A DNA stretch of 44,565 nucleotides from DRGT01 sp035685445 (lineage in GTDB: Archaea; Thermoproteota; Nitrososphaeria; Nitrososphaerales; Nitrosopumilaceae), in the NCBI GenBank assembly GCA_035685445.1, contig DASSAK010000063.1:1-44565 (forward strand), written 5' to 3'. Both the position numbers and the translations under genes were made by a program. The notes beneath the pieces were generated by a model. It did no database searches. It saw only the letters and a program-made list of their open reading frames with translations, and was not told the DNA's origin. Position 1 is the stretch's first letter. Each line of letters begins with the position of its first letter. This document shows positions 15,450-22,707 of this stretch, in pieces.

Positions 15450-16730
15450 TTATTGATTTATCATATATTTTGTGGAAGAAATTTCTCGTAGTCTTTTTTC
15501 TATATCTTTTATTATATTTGGAATTTTAGTTTTTGATTCTGAAATTTCATTTTCAAATGTATGAATTTTGTGTTCAATATCTTCATAGTCACTTTTTGTC
15601 TTTGTCAGTTCTAATTCTTTTTTTTCTAATTTAGACATATTAAAAATCTCAAGTTCTTTTTTTAATTTTTGTTTTTTTGAATTAAATTCAGATATTCTGT
15701 TTATGAAATTGCCAAGTGCTTCTGTAGTTTCATCTAAATAAAGTATAGATTTTTCAACATCTTTGACTGAAACAGTACCTGATTGTACACCCTTTCTTGC
15801 TGACTGCAATATCACAATAATATCAGATTTATTTTCTTGGGTTAAAACATCAAATGGATTTTGAATTAATTTGTCCATGAGGATTTTTTGTGGTTTATCA
15901 AGGGAGCTAACATACCCATATTTAGTCAAAGGGCGAGAAATTTTTGTAAATTGTTGATCAATATCATTACGAATTTTGGACTTTTCAGTTTTCATATTAT
16001 CAATATTCATTTTTATTTTCTGAAATTGTGAATATTCATTGGATTTTTTCAATTCTTCAATTTCGTTTTGAAGCGACTCTATTTTTTTAATTAAAGATGT
16101 CTTGTTAGAATTTAATTCTTGCAATCTCTTTTGTGCATTTTTTTTATCATCACCAATTTTGTTTATTTGAGATAAATTATTTGAAATTGAGATAATGTTT
16201 TCTTCTAGTTTTTTGAAATTGTCTAAAATAGTATGAAGTTCTTTAGCATCTGAGTCTAATGTTGAAAGTATATTTTTTAACTTGTCAGCATATTTTTTTG
16301 CAAAAATATGAATCACTCTTGTTTGTCTTCCTAAAACATCACCAATTTTTTTTAAAACTTGAGAAATTTCTTTATTATACTGTACTACATCATCATATGA
16401 TTTTATTTTGTTAAAATTAATCGTGGCCTCTTTGTTTATTGTAGATATTACTTGCCGTTTCCCCCTCATCACTATAGTTTTAAGATGTTTATCTATGTCA
16501 TCAGTTTTAAGATCATCTTTTTCTAATTCTTTTGCTATTCTTAGTAATTCTTTTAGTTGATCATTAATTTTTTTTTGAAAAGATTTGTATTCAGAAATTA
16601 GTGTTTTTTCCCGAAGAGATTTGATTTCTTTAGTAATTTTATCCACCTCAGATAACAAAATATGCTTTTCTGATGGAATTGTTTCGGCCTCTTGCGGTTT
16701 TTCTTTTTTCTTACCCCATCCAAAAACCAT
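15450..16730 (-). CDS. Long coiled-coil protein
   Basis: This 426-residue protein is almost entirely heptad-rich and helical, with Lys/Glu/Ile/Leu repeats (SEVDKITKEIKSLREK, ELNSNKTSLIKKIESLQN, EELKKSNEYSQFQKIK). The N-terminus VFGWGKKKEKPQEAE is a short basic lead. There is no signal peptide, ATPase motif or membrane helix. A DUF-like helical part (residues 265-350: LDKPQKILMDKLIQNPFDVL) interrupts the coiled coil. SMC-like hinge or Walker motifs are absent. A structural role is likely but unknown. It is divergent from the SRPBCC gene. Confidence 0.78.
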   Translation of the reverse strand: MVFGWGKKKEKPQEAETIPSEKHILLSEVDKITKEIKSLREKTLISEYKSFQKKINDQLKELLRIAKELEKDDLKTDDIDKHLKTIVMRGKRQVISTINKEATINFNKIKSYDDVVQYNKEISQVLKKIGDVLGRQTRVIHIFAKKYADKLKNILSTLDSDAKELHTILDNFKKLEENIISISNNLSQINKIGDDKKNAQKRLQELNSNKTSLIKKIESLQNEIEELKKSNEYSQFQKIKMNIDNMKTEKSKIRNDIDQQFTKISRPLTKYGYVSSLDKPQKILMDKLIQNPFDVLTQENKSDIIVILQSARKGVQSGTVSVKDVEKSILYLDETTEALGNFINRISEFNSKKQKLKKELEIFNMSKLEKKELELTKTKSDYEDIEHKIHTFENEISESKTKIPNIIKDIEKRLREISSTKYMINQ

Positions 16731-16781
16731 GATTAAATTAATTATTAGGTCATTAAATGTGTTAGATTGATTAATTTTTAA

Positions 16782-16792
16782 AACCTATAAAA
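16782..16792 (+). promoter_or_regulatory. Putative TATA box for SRPBCC gene
   Basis: aacctataaaa is centred about 26 bases before the ATG at 16816, consistent with a leaderless transcript. Confidence 0.5.
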
Positions 16793-16815
16793 ATCACTTT
16801 AATCATATATGAAAA

Positions 16816-17277
16816 ATGTCATCATCTGAAGAAAAACAACATCATTATGGAATAGTAAAAAAATCAATCCAAATTAATGCGTCAAAGGAAAAAGTATGGA
16901 AGAAAATCAGCAATATTGTTGGGTTGTCTTGGTTAGTAGGCGTACAAAAAACAGTTTTTTTATCTAAAAATAAAACAGGCATTGGCGCAATAAGAAAAAT
17001 TACCTTTGATAATGGAAATAACATACGGGAGATAATTGTTGGTTGGAAGGCTGGGCAATATTTTTCATACATTGCAACAAGTGGATTACCATTACGTGCT
17101 TACCATGCAACAATTTCCATACAACAATTAGATCAAAAAGTGGCGAAGGTATCTTGGCAATCATTTTTTAATAGTGAAAAGATGACAAAGAAAGAATTTT
17201 CAGAGTTTCAAAATTTTATGAATACGTTTTACAGAGATTCTTTATTAAATCTAAAATCATCTCTTGAAAATAACTAA
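16816..17277 (+). CDS. SRPBCC (START-like/polyketide-cyclase) domain protein
   Basis: This 153-residue single-domain protein has the helix-grip pattern: a first strand (KKSIQINASKEKVWKKI), then SWLVGVQKTVF, central strands (AIRKITFDNGNNIREIIVGW) and a long C-terminal helix (FQNFMNTFYRDSLLNLKSS). These folds bind hydrophobic ligands such as lipids or aromatics. No cofactor motif is visible. It is monocistronic, with a leaderless promoter, and is followed by a small membrane protein gene. Confidence 0.82.
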   Translation: MSSSEEKQHHYGIVKKSIQINASKEKVWKKISNIVGLSWLVGVQKTVFLSKNKTGIGAIRKITFDNGNNIREIIVGWKAGQYFSYIATSGLPLRAYHATISIQQLDQKVAKVSWQSFFNSEKMTKKEFSEFQNFMNTFYRDSLLNLKSSLENN

Positions 17278-17341
17278 ATTTTTTGAACGCCAGAGTTTGC
17301 ATACCTAAAATGTAAAATACCATTTTGAGAAAAACAATCTT

Positions 17342-17695
17342 ATGAGCGATATTAGATTTACAATGATTGGGATTGGACTTATTTTTGTAGGTTTTATCAT
17401 TCTTGGAATATTTGGTTCACAGTATGCATTATCGACTTTAGAAGCTGAAGAATTTGGTGAATGTTATGAATATTTTGAAGATAAGCCGCCAGTTCCAGTT
17501 AGTTGTGACGTAAAGTTTCTAGACAAGATTCTGTTTTTTGGACTGGTAATTGGTTTTATTGGAGCAGGGGTTTTTGCTCTGATCAAAGGGGTTAAAGGAA
17601 CATGGGATCAAGATGTAAAACCAGAAGACATGCTTGGCCCTGGTGGCGAAAACAGAGAAAAACCAGACAGTCCTGATGGTAAAGATTCAAAATAA
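17342..17695 (+). CDS. Small two-helix membrane protein
   Basis: This 117-residue protein has membrane helices at about residues 7-30 (MIGIGLIFVGFIILGIFG) and 63-84 (ILFFGLVIGFIGAGVFAL). The external loop has two Cys residues (ECYEYF and SCDVKF) that could form a disulphide. The C-terminal tail is acidic, Pro- and Gly-rich (PGGENREKPDSPDGKDSK). No family is recognised. It lies 64 bases after the SRPBCC gene and may be in the same transcript. Confidence 0.72.
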   Translation: MSDIRFTMIGIGLIFVGFIILGIFGSQYALSTLEAEEFGECYEYFEDKPPVPVSCDVKFLDKILFFGLVIGFIGAGVFALIKGVKGTWDQDVKPEDMLGPGGENREKPDSPDGKDSK

Positions 17696-17698
17696 TCT

Positions 17699-17804
17699 TT
17701 ATGCTGTATTTTTAATTCCCTTAGCACCACAACTAGGACAATATTCTTTGTTTTCATCTAGAGGGAGTACTGCAGATCTTACATTTGTATTCGGCATACT
17801 TCAT
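17699..17804 (-). pseudogene. Zinc-ribbon microprotein gene with one-base frameshift
   Basis: From ATG 17804, the first frame reads MKYAEYKCKICS and stops at TGA after 16 codons. A second frame continues VLPLDENKEYCPSCGAKG and stops at 17699. Together they form a two-knuckle zinc ribbon (CKIC and CPSC) of about 35 residues, offset by one base, with the shift between CKICS and VLPLD. The start codon lies after a short AT-rich region. It may be a sequencing error or a decayed microgene; a recoded read-through is less likely. It lies 4 bases past the stop of the convergent membrane gene. Confidence 0.55.
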
Positions 17805-17925
17805 TTGAGTCAAGTTGACCTTGATCAATTTAATTAAATTCCCAAATTTCGTTCAGATCAAACTAGCCATATCGAGTAATGTTCTTTTTCCGTTAGTTCT
17901 TATACAAGTTCCATTTTAATGAATC

Positions 17926-18060
17926 ATGTCAGAAAGAAAAATGTACCCATGTACATGTGCTGATTGTGGCAAAGATTCTGAAGTCCCTTTTGAACCAAAA
18001 GCAGACAGACCAGTCTATTGCAGAGAATGTTTACCAAAACATAGAAGTAGAAGATTTTAA
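17926..18060 (+). CDS. Zinc-finger microprotein (44 aa)
   Basis: This 44-residue protein contains MYPCTCADCGKDSEVPF and VYCRECLPKHRSRRF. The pattern CxCxxCGK then YCRxCxxKHR matches the short CxxC-x17-20-CxxC zinc fingers widespread in archaea and bacteria. A TATA-like element cttatacaag (17899-17908), centred about 22 bases before the ATG, suggests leaderless transcription. Its conserved basic tail may bind nucleic acid. Confidence 0.82.
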   Translation: MSERKMYPCTCADCGKDSEVPFEPKADRPVYCRECLPKHRSRRF

Positions 18061-18176
18061 GCTAATTTCGTTTAAAGAGATTTAAATTCAATTATCTTTC
18101 AAGATTTTACCCAATCATTTTTCTTTTTTTTTTACAATTTTAGTTAATTTAAATATCGATTATGCTAGTATACAGT

Positions 18177-18314
18177 ATGCCTCAACTTCACATAACAAAT
18201 ACAACAATGACTCGAATGAAGAACATAGTGGGAATAACTCAGGTACATGATGGTGATTATCTGGTTAACGAAATGATTGATATTTTTGAAAAAAAAATCA
18301 ATGATCTAAGTTAG
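18177..18314 (+). CDS. Hypothetical microprotein (45 aa)
   Basis: This 45-residue ORF begins MPQLHITNTTMTRMKNIVG and ends IFEKKINDLS. It has a mixed helix-turn composition without Cys motifs. The element atttaaatat at 18147-18156 is centred 26 bases upstream of the ATG, consistent with leaderless expression, and its C-terminal half could form an amphipathic helix. No homologue is recognised. Confidence 0.5.
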   Translation: MPQLHITNTTMTRMKNIVGITQVHDGDYLVNEMIDIFEKKINDLS

Positions 18315-18462
18315 AAAATTCACTAAATCTTTCATTCTTATTAGGGTGCACAAAGTTACTTGCATTCACCCATTCCCTTCACCTCATCAATGAATGAATC
18401 GGGGTTTGGCTTGAATAAAGAGAAATAATTGGTGTATGTCAAATATCCCATAGGTGAAAATA

Positions 18463-18771
18463 ATGAGCGATGAAGAATTTTTTGAATATGTAAAACATGA
18501 TCTTAAAGGAATCAAAAGTGACTTGAAGGGTTTTTTAGAAGTATATTATCCAATGCTAAGATCATCATGGAACCCGCAAAATGAATCTGATTTTATTATT
18601 GGGTGGTTACTTGGAAGTAAGGAACAAGAATATTCAACAACATATTATCACAAATATAATCAAAGATTGGGACAAGAGTTACTATATAGAATTCATCAAG
18701 AATTTACTAGTCAAAAACAACAAATCAAAAAAGAGGTAACAGAGTATTTAGAAGAAAAATCAATCATCTAG
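18463..18771 (+). CDS. Small hypothetical protein
   Basis: This protein of about 102 residues starts with ATG 18463; a GTG at 18454 would add three residues. It is helical, rich in Tyr/Lys/Gln (GFLEVYYPMLRSSW, EQEYSTTYYHKYNQRLGQE), and ends in a charged helix. The start of a small operon is suggested because a second gene begins 22 bases after its stop. Function not recognised. Confidence 0.65.
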   Translation: MSDEEFFEYVKHDLKGIKSDLKGFLEVYYPMLRSSWNPQNESDFIIGWLLGSKEQEYSTTYYHKYNQRLGQELLYRIHQEFTSQKQQIKKEVTEYLEEKSII

Positions 18772-18792
18772 ATATGTTGCTAGAATCTTTTT

Positions 18793-19344
18793 ATGAGAAT
18801 GGATTTAATTGAATGTATGAATTTAAAATCAGAAAAATCTTTTAGAGAATATCTCAAAAAATTACCAGATGATACGATTATCAAATATTATCTTGATGTG
18901 GAATACACACCATTTCCAGTTTTAGTTATAGATGAATATACTCGGAGATTTAAACGTAAGACCAAAGACGAGATAATCAAAGATTTGAAATATCAAGCAG
19001 GTCTTGCTCGTAAAAAAACCAGAGAATTAGGAAACATGGCACGAAGACACAAGTTGGTGGACGATGTAACCAAACAAAAATCAGAAGAGATTATCAATCA
19101 GGCAAAGAAAAAAGGGTTTGAAATTAGTGAGCGGATTGCACTGGAAGGAGGGGTGTTAGGAACTAGATTAAAAAAGGCAACAAAATCAAATATTCAGAAA
19201 GGTATCAAAGCTGGAAAGAGCCTAAAAAATCCAACACACAAACAAATTGAATTGTTAGAGAAGCTTGGAGAATTAAAGAAAGAGGGCGTAATTACTAGTA
19301 AAGAATTCAAAGAAAAAAAGAAAAAAATCTTATCAAAAATTTAG
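18793..19344 (+). CDS. Lys-rich helical protein with C-terminal SHOCT domain
   Basis: Residues 145-183 of this 183-residue protein (NPTHKQIELLEKLGELKK, then EGVITSKEFKEKKKKIL) match the SHOCT domain: a helix, the LKKEGVITxxEF turn and a second helix. This short module is found at the ends of many bacterial and archaeal proteins and may mediate oligomer or protein contacts. The N-terminal part is helical and basic. The very basic 77-residue gene begins five bases later, so the two are likely co-translated. Function unknown. Confidence 0.75.
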   Translation: MRMDLIECMNLKSEKSFREYLKKLPDDTIIKYYLDVEYTPFPVLVIDEYTRRFKRKTKDEIIKDLKYQAGLARKKTRELGNMARRHKLVDDVTKQKSEEIINQAKKKGFEISERIALEGGVLGTRLKKATKSNIQKGIKAGKSLKNPTHKQIELLEKLGELKKEGVITSKEFKEKKKKILSKI

Positions 19345-19348
19345 TGTA

Positions 19349-19582
19349 ATGGCGTTATCGAAAAAATCAGTTAGAGAAGCTGCAAAAAGAAGAAGAGCTG
19401 CTGCTAAAGCAAGAAAAGGAAGAGTGGAATTTCGAAAGATTTTATCAAAATATGCAACACCATCTGAAAAACGAAAATTTTTAGAAGCTGCAAAAAATGA
19501 TCGTTTAGAGGCAGAAAAAGCACGAGGAATTGCTGCTAAAAGAAGAAAAAAAGTTGCAACTAGAAAAAAGATGAGGACATGA
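19349..19582 (+). CDS. Small, highly basic Ala/Lys/Arg protein (77 aa)
   Basis: The composition is dominated by Lys, Arg and Ala: KKSVREAAKRRRAAAKARKG at the start and RGIAAKRRKKVATRKKMRT at the end, with a short less-charged middle (FRKILSKYATPSEKRKF). It has no zinc motif or signal. Such a protein would bind nucleic acid, as a nucleoid or ribosome-associated factor. It follows the SHOCT gene by five bases and precedes another basic gene with its own promoter. Identity with a known ribosomal protein is not evident. Confidence 0.72.
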   Translation: MALSKKSVREAAKRRRAAAKARKGRVEFRKILSKYATPSEKRKFLEAAKNDRLEAEKARGIAAKRRKKVATRKKMRT

Positions 19583-19624
19583 ACTGAAATTTTTGTTAAT
19601 AGGGTTTTCACAAAAAGCCATAGC

Positions 19625-19634
19625 CTTAATTATA
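19625..19634 (+). promoter_or_regulatory. Putative TATA box for basic-protein gene
   Basis: cttaattata is centred about 25 bases before the ATG at 19655, consistent with a leaderless transcript. Confidence 0.45.
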
Positions 19635-19654
19635 GTAATAATTTGTAAATTACA

Positions 19655-19939
19655 ATGGCTACAAAACGTTCCAGATCTACAAAGTCTTCAAGATCAGCTT
19701 GGAAAAAAGCTGCAAGAAGAAAAGTAACAACTGTAGGTACAGGAAAAAGAAAAATTAGAACTAGTAAAACCAAAGGACGTAAGAAAACAAGAAAGGCTTA
19801 CGGAAGGGCAGCAAAAAGACTTGTTACTCTAAGTGGAAAAGGACCAAGAAAAAGAACTCCAAAACCAAAGAAAGGTAAAAGAGTAACAAAAAAGGCATAC
19901 AAACGAGCTGCTAGAAGAAAGGTTACACGAAAACGATGA
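19655..19939 (+). CDS. Histone-H1-tail-like basic repeat protein (94 aa)
   Basis: This 94-residue protein is about half Lys/Arg, with three imperfect copies of one unit: AWKKAARRKVT (residue 16 on), AYGRAAKRLVT and AYKRAARRKVT, separated by Gly/Ser/Pro-Lys linkers (GKGPRKRTPKPKKGKR). The pattern resembles the Lys/Ala/Pro-rich tail of linker histones. Binding and compacting DNA is the natural inference. It has its own leaderless promoter. This repeat arrangement is separate from the archaeal core histone fold, which it lacks. Confidence 0.75.
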   Translation: MATKRSRSTKSSRSAWKKAARRKVTTVGTGKRKIRTSKTKGRKKTRKAYGRAAKRLVTLSGKGPRKRTPKPKKGKRVTKKAYKRAARRKVTRKR

Positions 19940-20005
19940 CCTTTTTTTCATTTTTTTAATATTTGTAATTTTATTCAATTAATGCCAAATTTGGTTTCAA
20001 GACGT

Positions 20006-20035
20006 CAGGTAAGTGACTGGTACAAAAGGGTTGAC
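20006..20035 (+). repeat. Diverged intergenic repeat, copy A (right half only)
   Basis: Thirty bases (caggtaagtgactggtacaa onward) match 21654-21683 at 26 of 30 positions. Only the right half of the element is present here, just upstream of the surface-protein gene at 20104. Confidence 0.6.
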
Positions 20036-20103
20036 CCCCACCTTTTTGTTTAAATACTCAATATAGACAGTACGTTTTTCTAAGTTGTATTTTATTGAAT
20101 TTT

Positions 20104-20625
20104 GTGAAACAGTACCTCATCATTCTGCTAATTTTTCTTATTCCCGTTGGAAACTCTTTTGCACAAATTCCAGATGTTAATGCACCAGGCCCAATAGTTG
20201 CAGGTAAACCAACTTCTAACATTGTAGAAGGAACTGAATACGAGGTATCATCAACAATAACAGGCGGCCAAGTTGTGTTGGTTTCTCCAGATCCTGAATC
20301 TGCTTCGTTGATTTTTGATATTGTTACCACCAACAATGGTCAAATAACTATCACATTACCAAGAGCGGTGATTGATGCAAAAATTGGAAATGAGGATGAC
20401 ATTTTTTTTGTACTAGTTGATGGACAGGAAGTTAATTATTCTGAAACAAAAACACCGACTCACCGTTATCTAACAATTCCCTTTGGACAGGGGTCCGAAC
20501 AAATTGAAATAATTGGAACCTTCGTTGTGCCTGAATTTCCCTTTGCAATAATAGTGTTGTCTGCATCTATTCTTTGTGTAATTTTTGTTCCACAGCTTGT
20601 TCGTAGATTGAATATACAAATCTAA
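20104..20625 (+). CDS. Secreted protein with PEFG-CTERM-like sorting signal
   Basis: This protein of about 173 residues has a signal peptide (YLIILLIFLIPVGNSFAQ) and a beta-rich mature part (VAGKPTSNIVEGTEYEVSS, then RYLTIPFGQGSEQIE). The C-terminus reads VVPEFPFAIIVLSASILC, followed by a Phe/Val stretch and RRLN. That is the Pro-Glu-Phe motif, one hydrophobic helix and a basic end, as in PEFG/PEF-CTERM proteins recognised by archaeosortase-type transpeptidases. It should be processed and attached to the cell surface. GTG 20104 is preferred over TTG 20095 because it gives a normal signal peptide. A TATA-like gtttaaatac lies at 20048-20057. Confidence 0.82.
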   Translation: MKQYLIILLIFLIPVGNSFAQIPDVNAPGPIVAGKPTSNIVEGTEYEVSSTITGGQVVLVSPDPESASLIFDIVTTNNGQITITLPRAVIDAKIGNEDDIFFVLVDGQEVNYSETKTPTHRYLTIPFGQGSEQIEIIGTFVVPEFPFAIIVLSASILCVIFVPQLVRRLNIQI

Positions 20626-20674
20626 GTTCATACTTTTTTAATTCTCTCTGTAGGGCTTTTCATAGTTCAGCAAA

Positions 20675-20842
20675 TTAATTAATTTTCTTAATTTTTCTTT
20701 CAGACATACAATTTTTACAAATTATTTTTTTATTTTTTAAAACAACCAATGTACTTCCACAATCTACACAAATTTTGATTGTTGGGACAGTATATTTTCC
20801 TTTTAAAGTTTTTTTTTCTTTAATATTAAAAATTAATCCCAT
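20675..20842 (-). CDS. Zinc-ribbon microprotein (about 55 aa)
   Basis: The core is KICVDCGSTLVVLKNKKIIC followed by KNCMSERKIKKIN, a classic zinc ribbon with two CxxC knuckles. Starting at ATG 20842 gives 55 residues; a further ATG at 20857 adds five. A TATA-like attatttattg at 20865-20875 would put the transcript start near 20844, favouring the shorter form. It lies between the convergent surface-protein gene and the universal stress protein. Function unknown. Confidence 0.7.
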   Translation of the reverse strand: MGLIFNIKEKKTLKGKYTVPTIKICVDCGSTLVVLKNKKIICKNCMSERKIKKIN

Positions 20843-21006
20843 CAGCACACAAACCATCTGTCACATTATTTATTGCTTGATAAAAGGTTCCGTCAAGGTA
20901 ATGGTGGATTTTGTGCCTGTCAAAAATCGGGTTCCTAAAACCACACATGTCGTTAATTTCAAAAGTCATAATTACTATTCATTTTATATCCAATCTGAAA
21001 ATAATT

Positions 21007-21462
21007 TTAGTTTTTACTCAATTTGGTGGGCTTAACAACCATCACTGGACATTGTGCTTTTGTAATTATAGCAGCAGCAACACTTCCCAAAACTAATTTT
21101 TTAAAACCAGAACGACCATGAGAACCAATCACAATCAAGTCAATATTGTTTTTTTCAGCAAAAGAAAGAATTCCTCCAACTGTTGATGATTCATGTATGA
21201 TGTGGACTGAAACATCTACATTTTCGTTTTTACTGGATTCTTTTATCCGATTCAAATCACCTTTTGTTTTTTCTTCCATCTCATCATGAACTTCTTGAGC
21301 TCGAGAATAACTCATTCCAGCTGTGTTAATTTCGCTTCCCAAAACTGTAATGAGAGAAATTTTAGAGTCAAACTTTGTGGCAATTTCCATTGCTTTTTTA
21401 AATGCTAAATCAGCAAAATTGGTAAAATCATAAGGAACAAGGATGTGTTTGAAGCCAGTCAT
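21007..21462 (-). CDS. Universal stress protein, UspA family
   Basis: This 151-residue single Usp domain begins FKHILVPYDFTNFADLAF. It has the ATP-binding motif GSHGRSGFKKLVLGSVA (G-x2-G-x9-G-S) and the final strand CPVMVVKP. Such proteins dimerise and bind ATP; they are linked to stress tolerance, but the exact output is usually undefined. It is flanked by zinc-ribbon and intergenic-repeat DNA and looks monocistronic. Confidence 0.93.
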   Translation of the reverse strand: MTGFKHILVPYDFTNFADLAFKKAMEIATKFDSKISLITVLGSEINTAGMSYSRAQEVHDEMEEKTKGDLNRIKESSKNENVDVSVHIIHESSTVGGILSFAEKNNIDLIVIGSHGRSGFKKLVLGSVAAAIITKAQCPVMVVKPTKLSKN

Positions 21463-21571
21463 TATTAAAAAAAAGTGACCAGATTATATCTAAATACCTA
21501 TCACAGGTTTCATTATGATAACGGAGATTTTTTTATCTAAAATTATGATTTAGGAAAAATTTACAGCCCTA

Positions 21572-21690
21572 GCCATTCAGGGGCGCAGAACAAAAGCTTA
21601 GTTCTTTAATTTTGTTTAGCGCGTTGATCCTTTAGTCCGAAGCCATAACGCGCCAGGTAAATGACCGGTACAAAAGGGTCAACGCCTCAG
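21572..21690. repeat. Diverged intergenic repeat, copy B (fullest copy, with two alternative hairpins)
   Basis: It begins gccattcaggg and includes a 13-bp stem (gcgttgatccttt 21621-21633 with aaagggtcaacgc 21673-21685, one G.T) that competes with a 7-bp stem (gcgcgtt 21619-21625 with aacgcgc 21647-21653). Its right part matches copy A, its left part matches copies C and D. It also contains gccaggtaa, the 3' end of tRNA-Ser(CGA) read on the opposite strand. Confidence 0.6.
21582..21595 (+). repeat. 14-bp inverted repeat, left arm
   Basis: ggcgcagaacaaaa here is the exact reverse complement of 22020-22033, about 425 bases away. The two arms flank the small membrane protein gene and part of the intergenic repeat family. 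Confidence 0.65.
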
Positions 21691-21752
21691 ATTATCTGAG
21701 TCTAAAATCCAAAAATGGCCAGGGTCTTTATGGATTCACACTAATTGAATTT

Positions 21753-21941
21753 CTAACTCATTGGAATTTGTAATGAATTAACATGCAAAAGCAGATTTGC
21801 AACATTAATTATTACTCCAATTACAGCACAAATTGTTCCAACAATCTTCCAACGTCTAGGGTGTGACCAAAGTAAAGCAATTCCTATTCCACTAATTATA
21901 ATGCCTATTATCATTAATGATAATGGATCTATATGTTCCAT
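21753..21941 (-). CDS. Small two-helix membrane protein (62 aa)
   Basis: This 62-residue protein has two hydrophobic helices (residues 8-25 LMIIGIIISGIGIALLW and 33-53 IVGTICAVIGVIINVANL) joined by a short basic loop (SHPRRWK). An AT-rich element around 21972 could promote a near-leaderless transcript. It is bracketed by the 14-bp inverted repeat arms and repeat copies B and C. No family is recognised. Confidence 0.62.
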   Translation of the reverse strand: MEHIDPLSLMIIGIIISGIGIALLWSHPRRWKIVGTICAVIGVIINVANLLLHVNSLQIPMS

Positions 21942-22019
21942 GATACAAAATCATATTTTCATCCTAATTAGTATACTTTTCAAATGATCTTGATCTTTGA
22001 ATAATAATGGTCAACTCTT

Positions 22020-22033
22020 TTTTGTTCTGCGCC
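22020..22033 (-). repeat. 14-bp inverted repeat, right arm
   Basis: The sequence ttttgttctgcgcc is the exact reverse complement of 21582-21595. It is immediately followed by the gccattcagg start of repeat copy C. Confidence 0.65.
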
Positions 22034-22080
22034 ATTCAGGAGTGTTGACCTTTTAGTACTAAGCCAAAACGCGCAAGGGA
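22031..22080. repeat. Diverged intergenic repeat, copy C (left half only)
   Basis: It begins gccattcagg, followed directly by agtgttgaccttttagt and ending near aaaacgcgcaaggg. It aligns with copy B (gcgttgatcctttagt ... ataacgcgccagg) but lacks the right half found in A and B. The remaining DNA to 22218 shows no gene. Confidence 0.55.
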
Positions 22081-22218
22081 AATTACAAAGTAATTTACAA
22101 ATAACTGGCAACAGTATTCAAAAAATTCAAACCAAACTTATCGGATATACAGATACAAATATGATTAAATGAGGTCCAAGCAAGTTTTGACATTTTCTTA
22201 CATCAATTAGTCAAAGGT

Positions 22219-22228
22219 CTTAATACTA
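22219..22228 (+). promoter_or_regulatory. Putative TATA box for roadblock-like gene
   Basis: The element cttaatacta is centred about 25 bases before the ATG at 22248, consistent with leaderless transcription. Confidence 0.4.
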
Positions 22229-22247
22229 AGAACTACCATATAGTGTG

Positions 22248-22625
22248 ATGTCAAAGGTATCTTTTGAAAATACACCCGATTGGAAATCTGCAAGCAAGGA
22301 CATTTTGAGCCTTCCAGAAATAAGGTTTATTGGAGTTGTAAGCAACATGGGCAATCTTATCTTAGGTGATTATAAGAGAGGAGTTGTTCCAATCGCAGAG
22401 ATAGAACAATACAAGATGTGCATGGAAAACGCACTTGAACTTTTCATGAAAAAAGATCTCGATGATATTCTAGGATCACTAGACTACATTGTTTCAAAAA
22501 GAAAGAAGATGGCAATAATTACAGTTCCAGTGCATGACTATCTTGTACTAATTTCGACAGAACCTAATGCAAAGATTGAACCCATAATTGGGAATATCCT
22601 TGAAAAATTGAAAAATACACAATAA
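22248..22625 (+). CDS. Roadblock/profilin-like small protein (possibly DUF6659)
   Basis: The pattern of this protein of about 125 residues is that of thaumarchaeal roadblock/LC7-like folds. It has a beta strand (IRFIGVVSNMGNLILGDYK), a long helix (QYKMCMENALELFMKKDLD), two further strands (KKMAIITVPVHDYLVLIS) and a C-terminal helix (IIGNILEKLKN). Many archaea have several such proteins, proposed to work with small GTPases or as signalling scaffolds. The start is ATG 22248; GTG 22245 would add one residue. The precise family name is from memory and not confirmed. Confidence 0.7.
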   Translation: MSKVSFENTPDWKSASKDILSLPEIRFIGVVSNMGNLILGDYKRGVVPIAEIEQYKMCMENALELFMKKDLDDILGSLDYIVSKRKKMAIITVPVHDYLVLISTEPNAKIEPIIGNILEKLKNTQ

Positions 22626-22707
22626 AATATTTAAAATAGAAATTATGCGTGAATTTTTAATTTGATATTTTTTTAATCTAGTTCTATCATGACTCCATAC
22701 AGGATTG

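Noticed and set aside
17750..17804. Selenocysteine or recoded TGA in the zinc-ribbon microgene
   Set aside because: Continuation after TGA is in a different frame, so simple read-through would not rebuild the second knuckle.
20775..21035. 86-residue plus-strand frame between zinc ribbon and UspA
   Set aside because: Poor composition and overlap with both neighbours; the 165-base gap 20843-21006 holds only the microgene's promoter.
21463..22247. Integrated mobile element with integrase
   Set aside because: Repeat arms and tRNA-like blocks are present, but no integrase, transposase or target duplication was seen in the window.
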